Below, one piece after another: positions 1-8,880 of a stretch of 64,000 nucleotides of DNA. The stretch is taken from the NCBI GenBank assembly GCA_019359035.1, contig JAHHIC010000065.1:1-64000 (forward strand). The letters are read 5' to 3'. Made by a program: the position numbers and the translations under genes. Below the pieces are notes generated by a model. It ran no database searches and was not told the DNA's origin. It worked only from the letters and a program-made list of their open reading frames with translations. Numbering within the stretch: position 1 is the stretch's first letter; each line of letters starts with the position of its first letter. This DNA comes from Scytonematopsis contorta HA4267-MV1 (GTDB lineage: Bacteria; Cyanobacteriota; Cyanobacteriia; Cyanobacteriales; Nostocaceae).

Positions 1-41
1 CCAATTGTAAGGTAAAAAAAAATGCTAATATATCTGGCATG

Positions 42-107
42 GGCTTTCTGTGGATGCACGAGTTGTGGTTGTGGTAACAACAACTCTACTACAGAAAGCC
101 TTCTTTA
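42..107 (+). terminator. Long hairpin with T-rich tail, likely terminator of an upstream gene
   Basis: A 10-bp perfect stem (GGCTTTCTGT at 42-51 with ACAGAAAGCC at 91-100) encloses a second 7-bp stem (GAGTTGT 60-66 with ACAACTC 80-86), and a T-rich run (TTCTTTATTTTT) follows directly. This is the form of an intrinsic terminator for a gene that would lie left of the window. The structure is seen; the role is inferred. Confidence 0.45.
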
Positions 108-252
108 TTTTTGGCGAAGGTATTGATTATTAGCTCCAGTCAATCAAACCCAACCCCCAACGTGGGGTTTCTTATGCTGGGACGAAAAAGATATTTGCGC
201 TTAAAAGGTGTTTATAAATAAAATATTAAGCATCGCTCATTTATACCAAAAG

Positions 253-414
253 CCAGGGAATCAATTCCCTGTCTGAAAGCTAAAGTCCTCTAAAGAGGAC
301 TAAAAAACAAGTTTTTTAGAAATATCTTAAGTTTTGTAAAATATCTTTTTCTAATGCAGTATTCAGTCCTCTTTTAGAGGACTTCAGCTTTTAGACAGGG
401 AATTTATTCCCTGG
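253..414. repeat. Palindromic MITE-like element, CCAGGGAATNNATTCCCTG family
   Basis: The two ends are inverted copies: CCAGGGAATCAATTCCCTG followed by AGTCCTCTAAAGAGGACT on the left, and the complementary order on the right ending TTTATTCCCTGG. The middle is AT-rich and without an ORF. Two further copies of the same family lie in tandem at 50537-50808. It looks like a non-autonomous, hairpin-forming dispersed repeat. The rest of 1-479 shows no gene. Confidence 0.75.
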
Positions 415-479
415 TTTGTGGTAAGAATAATGCTTAATGTTCTCTTTAATAAACACCCTCTTAGATAAACCTAAAAAAC

Positions 480-1295
480 CTACCAGACACCTTTAAGAAA
501 ATCACGAACCTCACCAGCAACCACACCAGTGCAACTAGTAGGTAAATTACTTTCACCATGAGCAATTACTTTCAAATTAGACCTCATCAGTAATTGTGCG
601 TATGCTTTACTCATAGCTTGAGCTTCCGGAGAATCCTTACCACCTTGCAAAATCAAAACTGGTGCATCAATGCCATACAAGTTATTTTGCAACAGTTCCG
701 ACTCAATTTCTGGCGAACGACGGAGGTATAACATTTGACTAGCTACTGGATTTTCTAGTAACTTTTGACGCAACCGCCATTCCTCTTCAACCTTACTACC
801 CCAGCCAAAAATAGAAAATACTGGACGAAGCCACCGCAACAAACCAAATATAAATGGTGAACGCTTAACTATCCGCTGCATTTTCAAATAATACTTTTGC
901 TTAGAATCGACATCCACACCCTCAGGGGCTACTAATACCATTCCAGCAACTAAGTCAGGGTACTTTATTGCAAAACTAGCAGCAATCCAACCACCAAGAG
1001 AATGTCCAACCAAATACACTCTTTCCAGCTTCAAAGCACGCAAAAACTCAGCCAAGCAATCTACTTGCAAATCAATAGAATAATTAGTATTTGGACTTTC
1101 CGATTCTCCAAAACCTAACAAATCTGGTGCAAAACAGTGGCAATCAAGCGACAGAAACTCCATCATCGATACCCATTCGCTGCCATCACTCCAAGCACCA
1201 TGCAATAAAACTACCGGAGTTCCACTACCAGCTTCGCGCCAAAATAATAGGCCATTAGAAAGTTTTATACGGGAATTAAGAAATAAGCTATTCAT
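480..1295 (-). CDS. Alpha/beta-fold hydrolase
   Basis: 271 residues with the full alpha/beta-hydrolase layout: oxyanion-hole HG at residues 32-33, a DLLGFGES loop at 58-65, nucleophile elbow GHSLGG with Ser99, acid Asp221 in the GGKDSPE loop, and His246 near the C-terminus. Length and order fit small soluble esterase or C-C bond hydrolases. The substrate cannot be read from the sequence. The gene stands alone on the minus strand, 85 bases downstream of a Nudix gene on the same strand, and could be co-transcribed with it. ATG start. Confidence 0.85.
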   Translation of the reverse strand: MNSLFLNSRIKLSNGLLFWREAGSGTPVVLLHGAWSDGSEWVSMMEFLSLDCHCFAPDLLGFGESESPNTNYSIDLQVDCLAEFLRALKLERVYLVGHSLGGWIAASFAIKYPDLVAGMVLVAPEGVDVDSKQKYYLKMQRIVKRSPFIFGLLRWLRPVFSIFGWGSKVEEEWRLRQKLLENPVASQMLYLRRSPEIESELLQNNLYGIDAPVLILQGGKDSPEAQAMSKAYAQLLMRSNLKVIAHGESNLPTSCTGVVAGEVRDFLKGVW

Positions 1296-1380
1296 ATAAG
1301 TTCACGGGCATTGAGAATAAGGGAGTGGGGAGTGCTCCCCAATTTCAGAATTTTTTCTCACAATGGAAATATGTATATTA

Positions 1381-1881
1381 TTACGCCAGTGTTGTCAAGC
1401 CTTTTAAGTAATCTTGCAACTGCTGTGTATGGTCATGAGACATTTCTTCCTGGGGTAAAGCATCAAGTGGAAATGCCTGAATTTCCATAACTTCTATCGT
1501 ATCTTCAGGCTGCATATTGCCAGTAACATCAGCCTCCACTACAACACAAATGGAATGAATTCTGGGGTCGCGGTCGGGTGATGAATAAACTCCCACCAGA
1601 CGCCGAATCTGAACTAAATCAAGTCCGGTTTCTTCTTTCAACTCGCGTACCACTGTTGTCGGGATGTCCTGTCCCCAATCCACCATTCCCCCAGGTAGCG
1701 ACCAGCGACCATTATCCCGTCGCCGAATCAGCACAATCCGACCATCGGGCAAAATCGGGATAATGCTAGTCCCAGGAACCGGATGTCGAAATATGACCCC
1801 CAGGACGGTTTGTCCAAAGCGCCATATACTACGTGTAGACTGTACTCCTACAGCGAACAAAGTCAAGACTTCAACCCTCAA
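1381..1881 (-). CDS. Nudix hydrolase
   Basis: 166 residues. The Nudix box runs from Gly65 to Leu87 and includes REL-x-EE-TGL at 79-87, which binds the metal and pyrophosphate of a nucleoside-diphosphate-X substrate. The first Glu of the consensus (GGxxxxGE) is Gln71 here, so activity or metal binding may be altered. The N-terminal 30 residues precede the core. The frame opens with TTG and no ATG or GTG lies before the core, so the start is uncertain. Substrate unknown. A second, separate Nudix gene lies at 20593-21024. Confidence 0.8.
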   Translation of the reverse strand: MRVEVLTLFAVGVQSTRSIWRFGQTVLGVIFRHPVPGTSIIPILPDGRIVLIRRRDNGRWSLPGGMVDWGQDIPTTVVRELKEETGLDLVQIRRLVGVYSSPDRDPRIHSICVVVEADVTGNMQPEDTIEVMEIQAFPLDALPQEEMSHDHTQQLQDYLKGLTTLA

Positions 1882-2506
1882 GTACCTTTTGTAATCAACT
1901 TGTAATTATCAGTTCTTACCACTCACATCAACTTAACTAATAGATATTAAGTTAACTTTTATACTCTATTTGAGTGGTTTTGAACTTATTCTAGCGATTG
2001 ATGTGGAACATATCAATCTTAGCAACTATTTTTCTACTTGGTGTATTTATATATACCTATGCAGTAAAAATACTTAATCAATCGCTCTCAAGCAGAACTA
2101 TCATGAATTGCAAGATTCACAATATACTATCCTTTATTCGCGCTTTTATATAATTTGTCAACCTTGTCAACATATAGTCTTTCTGAGCCTTGAACAATGG
2201 AAGTAATGTAGACATTTCCTCAATAACGTAACACTCTTGAATAATTCGTGAATAATTATGGTAAACCCGGTTGATTTTATTAAAATGTAAATCGGTTTAT
2301 TAAAGGAAGGATTTTATTTCTTTGTTGAATTAATTTCCTTGGACTAAATTCGTGGGACTATTATTGACTTAGGAACCCATATAAGGTAAAATAAATCTTT
2401 GTCTAAAATATGCCGATGGTGTAAATAGGCAAGATTATCTAAAAACCAATGTAGCCTTATATAATGCCCCGGAGGCTTTTTTTGTTGTTTATTCATAGAG
2501 GTGAAC
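1882..2506. other. Intergenic, no gene seen
   Basis: AT-rich stretch of 625 bases between divergent genes. It must hold the promoters for the minus-strand Nudix gene and the plus-strand small protein. A short GGC-rich hairpin followed by seven T residues (around 2465-2481) lies in the leader of the small gene and could be an attenuator or an old terminator. Nothing else is supported. Confidence 0.5.
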
Positions 2507-2674
2507 ATGGCTAAGCGCCGTAATCCCAAAAAAGAAAAGGCGCTACGAAACCAGGCTTATGCCCGGAAATTTCGTAAACGAACTACTACAGGGCGAATGC
2601 AGAGAAGAATGCAACAAAGACCGCCTAAGAATGAGGAAGAAGAGGGCGCAGCAGCAATGGATGCTGAGGGCTAA
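2507..2674 (+). CDS. Small basic conserved-type protein, 55 aa
   Basis: A 55-residue protein starting MAKRRNPKKEKALRN and ending in an acidic, Ala-rich tail (NEEEEGAAAMDAEG). The body is very rich in Arg and Lys (KFRKRTTTGRMQRRMQQR), so it may bind nucleic acid or the ribosome. AGAGGTGAAC gives a ribosome-binding site just before the ATG. There is no Cys and no membrane segment. I recognise the general type as a small cyanobacterial protein but cannot name a function. The opposite-strand reading frame here is a shadow. Confidence 0.7.
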   Translation: MAKRRNPKKEKALRNQAYARKFRKRTTTGRMQRRMQQRPPKNEEEEGAAAMDAEG

Positions 2675-2785
2675 ATTGTTTTGTCTTGCTTCTTAATTTA
2701 GTTGTCAGTTGTCAGTTGTTATCTATTACTCCTGACCACTGGCTTCTATATCGCACAAAAATTTTGCGTAGGTAGCTATAAAAAA

Positions 2786-3017
2786 ATGCGAGCAAGATAG
2801 CTAAGCTTTTGACGAAATGCAAGCAAGATAGCTAAGTTTTGACGAAATGCGAGCAAGATAGCTAAGTTTTTGACGAAATGCGAGCAAGATAGCTAAGTTT
2901 TGACGAAATGCGAGCAAGATAGCTAAGTTTTGACGAAATGCGAGCAAGATAGCTAAGTTTTGACGAAATGCGAGCAAGATAGCTAAGTTTTGACGAAATG
3001 CGAGCAAGATGCTCGCA
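2786..3017. repeat. Tandem array of a 30-bp unit (7 full copies plus a partial)
   Basis: The unit ATGCGAGCAAGATAGCTAAG + TTTTGACGAA starts at 2786, 2817, 2847, 2878, 2908, 2938 and 2968, with a partial copy at 2998. Two units are 31 bp because of one extra T or C. The last copy ends in GCGAGCAAGATGCTCGC, a palindrome, followed ten bases later by the argH stop. There are no unique spacers, so it is not a CRISPR. The array occupies most of the 352 bases between the small basic gene and argH. Confidence 0.95.
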
Positions 3018-3026
3018 CTACAAAAT

Positions 3027-4412
3027 TTATTCCGACAGTTGCTTGCGTGCAAATTCAAGTGATTCTTTGATTCGCGCAAAACCCGTACCACCATAACTGT
3101 TACGAGCAGCAACTACTTGTCGTGGTGCAATAGCCTCATAAATATCCGCTTCAAATTTAGGATGCAGTTGTTGCCACTCTTCTAAAGTTAAATCTTTGAG
3201 AAGCTTACCAGCAGCAAGACTTGTTTTAACTACTTTACCCACAAGATTATAAGCTTCGCGGAAAGGAACACCTCTTGCTGCTAAGTAGTCAGCAACATCA
3301 GTAGCATTAGAAAAATCTTGAGTAACAGCTTCAGCTAATCGGTGAGAGCGAAATTCTAAACCTTCCCTCAGCAAAATAGTTATCGCGTCCAAGCAAGCTT
3401 TAACAGTATTCACGCTATCAAAAATACTTTCTTTGTCTTCCTGTAAGTCCTTGTTATATGCTAAAGGAAGCCCCTTCATTACTACCAGTAGCGCTTGCAA
3501 ATTACCAAACACTCGTCCAGTTTTTCCTCGAATCAATTCCGGAACATCGGGGTTTTTCTTTTGCGGCATAATACTCGAACCAGTAGCACAGCTGTCGAGT
3601 AAACTAACAAAGCCAAACTCTTCCGAAGCCCAAAGAATAATTTCTTCAGAAAAACGGCTTAAATGAACCATAATTATGCTAGCCGCAGACAGAAACTCTA
3701 TAGCAAAATCTCTATCGCTAACACCATCAAGACTATTTGCATAAACAGCATCAAAATGTAATAACTGAGCAGTATAGTGTCGGTCAATAGGAAAAGTAGT
3801 CCCAGCCAAAGCTCCACAACCCAAAGGGGAAATATTTACACGTCGATAAACATCTCCCAGACGCTCCCAGTCACGCTGGGACATTTCAAAATAAGCTAAA
3901 AGATGGTGGGCTAAACTAACTGGTTGAGCGCGTTGCAGGTGAGTATAGCCAGGAATAATAGTTTCAACATTTTTTTCAGCAATATCTAACAACACGCACT
4001 GAAAAAAACGTAATTTTTGACGAATTTGTTGAATTTGCTCCCGTAAATAAAGTCGAGTATCAGTACCTACCTGGTCATTACGAGAACGAGCAGTGTGAAG
4101 CTTTTTACCAACATCTCCAATAATTTCTACCAGACGATGTTCGACAGCAAAATGTACATCTTCCGATTCAATACCCGGTTGAAATTTCCCTTGACGATAT
4201 TCTTCGCGAATTTGCTCTAAACCAGCAACAAGTTTTTCGGCTTCTTCTGCTGGAATAATGTCACACTTCGCTAACATTTTGGCATGAGCAACTGAACCCG
4301 TAAGGTCGTATTCAATTAATTCAATATCAAAATTTATACTAGCGTTGAAATTAGCGATAATAGGATGTAACGCTGACTCAAAACGCTGACTCCAAGTTTG
4401 CTGCTGTGTCAT
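3027..4412 (-). CDS. argH: Argininosuccinate lyase
   Basis: 461 residues, the usual length. It cleaves argininosuccinate to arginine and fumarate, the last step of arginine synthesis, as a cytosolic tetramer. The fumarase/aspartase signature [11 protein letters not shown] is at 279-289, the active-site His is in [10 protein letters not shown] at about 158, and [15 protein letters not shown] is at 106-120. ATG start. Arginine is also a substrate of cyanophycin synthetase, encoded 7 kb away. The 3' end abuts the 30-bp repeat array, and heptamer repeats lie upstream. Confidence 0.97.
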   Translation of the reverse strand: MTQQQTWSQRFESALHPIIANFNASINFDIELIEYDLTGSVAHAKMLAKCDIIPAEEAEKLVAGLEQIREEYRQGKFQPGIESEDVHFAVEHRLVEIIGDVGKKLHTARSRNDQVGTDTRLYLREQIQQIRQKLRFFQCVLLDIAEKNVETIIPGYTHLQRAQPVSLAHHLLAYFEMSQRDWERLGDVYRRVNISPLGCGALAGTTFPIDRHYTAQLLHFDAVYANSLDGVSDRDFAIEFLSAASIIMVHLSRFSEEIILWASEEFGFVSLLDSCATGSSIMPQKKNPDVPELIRGKTGRVFGNLQALLVVMKGLPLAYNKDLQEDKESIFDSVNTVKACLDAITILLREGLEFRSHRLAEAVTQDFSNATDVADYLAARGVPFREAYNLVGKVVKTSLAAGKLLKDLTLEEWQQLHPKFEADIYEAIAPRQVVAARNSYGGTGFARIKESLEFARKQLSE

Positions 4413-4418
4413 AAAGGT

Positions 4419-4730
4419 TGCTGACTGTTGACTGTTGGTTGTTGACTGCTAACTGTTGGTTGTTGACTGCTAACTGTTGACTGTTGACTGTTGACTGTTG
4501 TGATTATTTTATTTGCCAATAAATTATTAAACAGTGCAAGCAGCAAACAACTATAAGTTATTCAATCCACACTTCTAACCAATTAACCATGAAGCAATGA
4601 CAACCGACAACCGTCAACCATCAATCGTCACCAGTCAACCGTCACCAGTCAACAGTCAACAGTCAACAGTCAACAGTCAACCGTCACCAGTCAACCGTCA
4701 CCAGTCAACCGTCAACAATTAACCGTAACT
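4419..4730. repeat. Two heptamer arrays in opposite orientation
   Basis: 4419-4501 is built from TTGACTG-type heptamers (CTGTTGA) and 4600-4730 from the complementary CAGTCAA and CCGTCAA heptamers, separated by about 100 bases. Together they form a large imperfect inverted repeat upstream of argH. This is the short tandemly repeated repetitive (STRR) class known in heterocystous cyanobacteria. The right array runs into the 3' end of the next gene. Confidence 0.9.
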
Positions 4731-4925
4731 GGTTAGATTACGAAGCATATAACCAATTACTAACCCTATTAGCATTGCCCAAGCTTGACCTGTTTGTACA
4801 AAATGAGTAAATGCTCTTTGCATTTGACCTAAAATATTGGGGTCACGGACACTCTGAGCAATCACTGTAGAACTTATATGTAAATGCGAAAGCAACTGAT
4901 ACGTAGCTTCGTTCCAGAGGTTCAT
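4719..4925 (-). CDS. Small membrane protein, 68 aa
   Basis: From ATG at 4925 the protein is 68 residues: a soluble N-terminal part followed by one predicted transmembrane helix (AWAMLIGLVIGYML) and a short tail LTSYG. An upstream in-frame TTG would add four residues, but ATG is more likely. The last codons and the stop lie inside a heptamer repeat array. I cannot assign a function; the sequence composition and position fit a small conserved cyanobacterial membrane protein. Confidence 0.6.
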   Translation of the reverse strand: MNLWNEATYQLLSHLHISSTVIAQSVRDPNILGQMQRAFTHFVQTGQAWAMLIGLVIGYMLRNLTSYG

Positions 4926-5107
4926 ATCTTGTAACAAAATTTTTATTTCCTAAAGTAATATTTTTTCAAAATTTACTTAGGTCTTTGGGATTTATAGCAC
5001 CCTAGACCGAAGTAATTATGCATGACTCTTATGTCATAACCTCAAATTAGATGTAATGTCCAGTAACGCGACTCAGTAATTATACTGGGATAATTATACA
5101 GCACTAT

Positions 5108-5135
5108 GTGGAGACGTTACATGTAACGTCTCTAC
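5108..5135. repeat. 28-bp palindrome, GTAGAGAC arm family, core GTTACATGTAAC
   Basis: GTGGAGACGTTACATGTAAC followed by GTCTCTAC. It is a near-perfect palindrome; closely similar copies occur at 23438-23465, 26414-26437 and 63145-63172. The right arm supplies the TAG stop codon of the small exported protein. Confidence 0.85.
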
Positions 5136-5323
5136 TTTGAGGGCAAATCGGGAAAATTGTATAACTTTTTAAAAGAAGCATCAGGGAAAGTATTTAGATT
5201 GGCATGGTTGTAAGCAGAAACCGCATCAACTTTAGCTTCAGCAATAACCACATCTTCTTTTGTTATAAAAATCGTCAGTAAAAAACTAAGAGAAAATAAA
5301 GCTAAAACCATCCAACGTTTCAT
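5132..5323 (-). CDS. Small putative secreted protein, 63 aa
   Basis: 63 residues with an N-terminal signal-like segment (MKRW then a hydrophobic run MVLALFSLSFLLTIFI), then a polar tail with no recognised motif. GGAAG seven bases before the ATG is a good ribosome-binding site. The gene starts 12 bases after larB on the same strand, so it is probably in the same operon. Its TAG stop belongs to an inserted palindromic repeat, so the C-terminus may have been shortened by the insertion. Function unknown. Confidence 0.55.
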   Translation of the reverse strand: MKRWMVLALFSLSFLLTIFITKEDVVIAEAKVDAVSAYNHANLNTFPDASFKKLYNFPDLPSK

Positions 5324-5335
5324 TTTTTACTTCCA

Positions 5336-6151
5336 TTACGAAACTGCACCACCGTCATAACCTTTAGACCCTGGTGATGCCAACCGCAATTTCTCGGCTG
5401 TTCGCAAAATTTGTCCAGCCAAAACAGCCGCTCCAAAACCGTTGTCAATATTTACGACACCCACACCAGCAGCACAAGAATTTAGCATAGTTAACAGGGG
5501 AGCCAATCCACCAAAGCTAGCACCATAACCAATACTAGTGGGGACAGCAATAATAGGACAATCCGCTAAACCAGCAACAACACTGGGTAAAGCACCTTCC
5601 ATCCCCGCAACAACAATGAGTACCGAAACTGACTCTAAAACGTGACGATGACTTAGTAAACGGTGAATTCCAGCAACACCCACATCCCAAAGTCGCTGAA
5701 CCCTAAAACCACAAAGTTCAGCAGTAATAGCAGCTTCTTCCGCAACAGGCAAATCAGCAGTTCCAGCAGTAATTATCCCAATAGAACCAGGATATTTAGG
5801 TTTAATAACATCAGGAGTAATAGCACAAATACGCGCCATCTCGTAATAACGCAAACCTCGCACTTTCGCTTGTAGCAAAGTATAAACACTAGTCTCAATG
5901 CGCGTTGCAATTACCACAGGACTACGCAGACGCATAACCTCCATAATTTGAGCAATTTGTTCTGGGGTTTTGCCCAATCCCCAAATGACCTCAGGAAAAC
6001 CAGTTCTCAGATGACGATGGTGGTCAACTTTAGCAAACTCACCAACAGATTCATAAGCAAGATTTTTAAGTTCAGAAAGTGCTGCATCAGCAGAAATATT
6101 ACCGTTAGCAACACTTTCCAATAGAATCCGTAAATTTTCAGGTTCAGACAC
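5336..6151 (-). CDS. larB: LarB-type nickel pincer cofactor biosynthesis protein
   Basis: Family of LarB, a PurE-like carboxylase that acts on nicotinic acid adenine dinucleotide in making the Ni-pincer nucleotide cofactor of lactate racemase. Features seen: KVDHHRHLRTGFPEVIWG near residue 45 and the PurE-like Gly-rich stretch GIITAGTADLPVAEEA, followed by GMEGALPSVVAGL. The open frame extends to a TTG at 6172 inside an AAAATTC heptamer run; family members start close to the SEPENLR stretch, so GTG at 6151 is the likelier start (about 271 residues). No larC or larE is visible here. Confidence 0.88.
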   Translation of the reverse strand: MSEPENLRILLESVANGNISADAALSELKNLAYESVGEFAKVDHHRHLRTGFPEVIWGLGKTPEQIAQIMEVMRLRSPVVIATRIETSVYTLLQAKVRGLRYYEMARICAITPDVIKPKYPGSIGIITAGTADLPVAEEAAITAELCGFRVQRLWDVGVAGIHRLLSHRHVLESVSVLIVVAGMEGALPSVVAGLADCPIIAVPTSIGYGASFGGLAPLLTMLNSCAAGVGVVNIDNGFGAAVLAGQILRTAEKLRLASPGSKGYDGGAVS

Positions 6152-6190
6152 AGTAAAAAATTCAAAATTCAAAATTCAAAATTCAAAATT
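6152..6190. repeat. AAAATTC heptamer run
   Basis: Four to five consecutive AAAATTC units directly before the larB start. The run is translatable in the larB frame (NFEF) but is more likely leader sequence. Confidence 0.8.
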
Positions 6191-6234
6191 AGGAAGTGAG
6201 GACTTCCTAGTTATAAAAAAGCCCTAATGACTTT

Positions 6235-6296
6235 TGTGGGATGGGCTTCCAGCCCGTCCTTATACTGTGGGCGGGCAAGGATGCCCACCCCACAAG
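6235..6296. repeat. GGGTGGGCATCC dispersed palindrome family
   Basis: TGTGGGATGGGCTTCCAGCC at one end and GGGCGGGCAAGGATGCCCAC + CCCACAAG at the other. Related copies occur at 22801-22828, 33232-33259, 43291-43318, 43958-43983 and 54532-54560. Here it lies between larB and the solute-binding protein gene. Confidence 0.85.
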
Positions 6297-6320
6297 TACA
6301 ATTTATTTTTTGGAAGTCTG

Positions 6321-8117
6321 TTAATCAATTACTTTCAACTCGTGTAAATTCCAGAAAGCTCCACCAAGAGCAGTATACTTGATTCCTTGAAAACGGGTAC
6401 GTACAGCTTGCATATCAAAGCTTTGCACCAAGTGGATAAAAGGCAATTGTTCTGCCGCAATTCGCTGATACTGGAAATAATATTCTTTGCGCTTGTTCTC
6501 GTCTAATGCCTGAGCGGCTTTTATGTAAAGACTATCAATTTCTTTTTCCCATTCAGAAGGTTCCCAACCAACCAAAGGTGGATCTCCCGGTTGTGCTCCT
6601 TGGTTAAATGCATGGGATGAACCATTTATTCTCCAAATATTACTAGCACTATGGGGGTCAATACCACCTCCACCAAATCCACCGATATAGGCATCCCACT
6701 GTTGAGTGACTTTGAGTTTTTCTATATAGCTATTAAAACTCAAAACTTGTCTATCAACTTTAATCCCGATGCTATCTAAATCCCGGATAATTTGTGCAGC
6801 CATATCTTGCCTAACTTTTCTTTCAGCATTAGTCAAAATTGTAAATCCTACAGGATTTCCTTCTGCATCAATAAGTCGATTTTTCTCATTATATTTAAAC
6901 CCAGCTTTCAGCAATGTTTCTTTAGCTTTCTCTGGGTTGTAATTATAAACCCTTAATCCTTTTTCTGGAGAAAGATAGAAGGGACTTTTAACATAAACAA
7001 ATGAATGCTGTAGTTCTCCTAAACCGCGATAAGCATTAATTCTCATTTTATCGCGATTAATGGCGTAAGCTACAGCCTGTCTAAATTCTTTTTTATTAAA
7101 CCAACGAGATTTGATGGGGTCTACCAAATGCTCTCCTTTAGAATTTTTGGCTTTGTTTAAATTAAAAGAAATAAAAGTCGTACCAGTATCTGGGCCACCA
7201 TTATAAACTTTGAAATTTCCTCGGTCTTCCTCTCGTTTCAGCAAACTAAAGCCTTCCGGAGGGACTTCAAAATTATCTAATTGCCCAGAACGGAAACTTA
7301 TCATTTGGTTTTCCGTAGACTCAATAAGTTGACAAACAATCCGCTCAATATAAGGTTGAGGTTTTCCTTGAGCATCTTTACGCCAGTAGTATGGATTACG
7401 TTTTAATATTACCCGTTCGCTCGGTACGTACGAATCAAGTACGTAGGCACCATTACCAATAATTTCTTTAGGATTTGTATCAGTACCCCACATAGTCAAA
7501 AATTTCGGGTTGCCACCAGGTCCCTTCGTACGAATAGCCTCTTGAAGAGCATGTTTTGGCAAAATAGGAATACCACCAACTAATCTCAATAAAGGAGCAA
7601 AAGGTTCTGTTAGGCTAAATTCAACTCTCCTATCATCAATTTTTCTGACTTTCGGAGTATCCCCTTTTTGATTATATTTTAGAGAATCTTTTGTAGGGGT
7701 GGGAATTTTGGGATTTAGATAAATTTCGTCGTAGCTAAAAACAATATCATCAGCTGTCATTGGTTTTCCATCAGACCATTTTAACCCTGGCTTTAAAGCA
7801 ATTTCTACTTTTAACCCATCCGGTGAAACTTTCCAAGACTCCGCTAACGCCGGTTCTTGCTTTGTAGTTAACGGATTTTCTATAATCAATGCGTCATATA
7901 GAAAACCCAGAACAACTGAACTAGGTACGGTCTCACTCAAAACACTATTAAAAGTGTTTGGGTCTCCAAGAATGCTAATAACAAGTTGAGGTACTTGTGC
8001 CGCTTGAGTTTTAAATGCCGAAGGATTACAAGCAGTAACCAGCAGTGCCGCTATCAAAGATAAAGCTATTGGTAAGCGAAAACGCTTAACCCTAGGAAAG
8101 ACTCTAAAGAGTTGCAT
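6321..8117 (-). CDS. Peptide/nickel-type ABC transporter solute-binding lipoprotein
   Basis: 598 residues of the SBP_bac_5 (DppA/OppA) family. The signal sequence ends in lipobox LVTAC with Cys30, so it should be lipid-anchored on the periplasmic face of the inner membrane. Family stretches include ALAESWKVSPDGLKVEIALK, LKWSDGKPMTADDIVFSYD and VAYAINRD. The ligand (oligopeptide, nickel or other) cannot be decided. No permease or ATPase gene is adjacent, so its transporter partners are elsewhere. ATG start. Dispersed repeats flank both sides. Confidence 0.93.
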   Translation of the reverse strand: MQLFRVFPRVKRFRLPIALSLIAALLVTACNPSAFKTQAAQVPQLVISILGDPNTFNSVLSETVPSSVVLGFLYDALIIENPLTTKQEPALAESWKVSPDGLKVEIALKPGLKWSDGKPMTADDIVFSYDEIYLNPKIPTPTKDSLKYNQKGDTPKVRKIDDRRVEFSLTEPFAPLLRLVGGIPILPKHALQEAIRTKGPGGNPKFLTMWGTDTNPKEIIGNGAYVLDSYVPSERVILKRNPYYWRKDAQGKPQPYIERIVCQLIESTENQMISFRSGQLDNFEVPPEGFSLLKREEDRGNFKVYNGGPDTGTTFISFNLNKAKNSKGEHLVDPIKSRWFNKKEFRQAVAYAINRDKMRINAYRGLGELQHSFVYVKSPFYLSPEKGLRVYNYNPEKAKETLLKAGFKYNEKNRLIDAEGNPVGFTILTNAERKVRQDMAAQIIRDLDSIGIKVDRQVLSFNSYIEKLKVTQQWDAYIGGFGGGGIDPHSASNIWRINGSSHAFNQGAQPGDPPLVGWEPSEWEKEIDSLYIKAAQALDENKRKEYYFQYQRIAAEQLPFIHLVQSFDMQAVRTRFQGIKYTALGGAFWNLHELKVID

Positions 8118-8262
8118 AACAGAATTTTTACGGAAACTTTATCGATTTAATTTACCGATGTTAGCGCGACTTGGGGGAAGTCGGGGGGAGTAGGGAGTGG
8201 AGAGTCTGCCCTGTACACACAAATTCATAAATCCCCGTTCAGGGGTGGAGGGGCTGTGGTAT

Positions 8263-8739
8263 TTACTGGTGTAATAGAACTACTGCGTAAGCACAGATAC
8301 CTTCTTCCTGACCAACTGGACCCAATTTTTCGTTAGTAGTAGCTTTAACACCAACTTTATTGGGTTCTAATTGCAACACATTAGCAATATTTTGGCGCAT
8401 ATTATCGATATGGGGCTTCAACTTTGGACGCTCAGCCACAACCACCGAATCAATATTACCAATTAGCCAGCCTTTATCCTGAATTAGCTGGTTAACCTGA
8501 CTCAGTAGAACTAAACTATCAGCCCCAGCCCATTTAGCATCAGTTGGGGGGAAATAATGACCAATATCCCCCAAAGATAAAGCCCCCAACATCGCGTCCA
8601 TAATCGAATGCACTAATACATCTGCATCACTATGTCCTAACAGACCTAAAGAATGAGGAATATTGACACCACCCAAAATTAAAGGACGGTCGCAAACAAG
8701 ACGGTGGATATCGTAGCCATTTCCAATACGGATGTTCAT
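8263..8739 (-). CDS. ispF: 2-C-methyl-D-erythritol 2,4-cyclodiphosphate synthase
   Basis: 158 residues. It forms the cyclodiphosphate in the plastid-type (MEP) isoprenoid pathway. GYDIH at 8-12 carries metal ligands, followed by [10 protein letters not shown] (35-44), GDIGHYFPP (58-66) and the C-terminal ATTNEKLG motif. The frame runs further upstream through two heptamer arrays, giving an artefactual Trp/Gly and QLPITNY repeat N-terminus; ATG at 8739 gives the normal family length and N-terminus ([12 protein letters not shown]). It lies downstream of trmD on the same strand. Confidence 0.97.
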   Translation of the reverse strand: MNIRIGNGYDIHRLVCDRPLILGGVNIPHSLGLLGHSDADVLVHSIMDAMLGALSLGDIGHYFPPTDAKWAGADSLVLLSQVNQLIQDKGWLIGNIDSVVVAERPKLKPHIDNMRQNIANVLQLEPNKVGVKATTNEKLGPVGQEEGICAYAVVLLHQ

Positions 8740-8880
8740 AGGTAATTGGTAATTGGTAATTGGTAATTGGTAATTGGTAATTGGTAATTGGTAATTGGTA
8801 ATTGGTAATTGGTTCCTCATCACTCCCCACTCCCCACTCCCCACTCCCCACTCCCCACTCCCTACTCCCCACTCCCCTCT
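8740..8880. repeat. TAATTGG and ACTCCCC heptamer arrays between trmD and ispF
   Basis: 8740-8812 is about ten TAATTGG units, and 8819-8878 about eight CACTCCC units with one CTCCCTA variant. The arrays fill the whole trmD-ispF spacer and enter the trmD 3' end: the variant CTA supplies the trmD stop codon. Confidence 0.95.

Noticed and set aside
22-126. Short frame MLIYLAWAFCGCTSCGCG and an overlapping MGFLWMHELWLW frame as leader peptides
   Set aside because: They coincide with a hairpin whose two arms explain the composition, no ribosome-binding site is visible, and no amino acid biosynthesis gene follows.
2786-3017. Array of 30-bp repeats as a CRISPR
   Set aside because: The units are contiguous with no unique spacers, and no cas gene is in the window.
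2801-3112. Minus-strand frame with LAFRQNLAI repeats
   Set aside because: It overlaps the start of the argH 3' end in another frame and consists of the 30-bp array.
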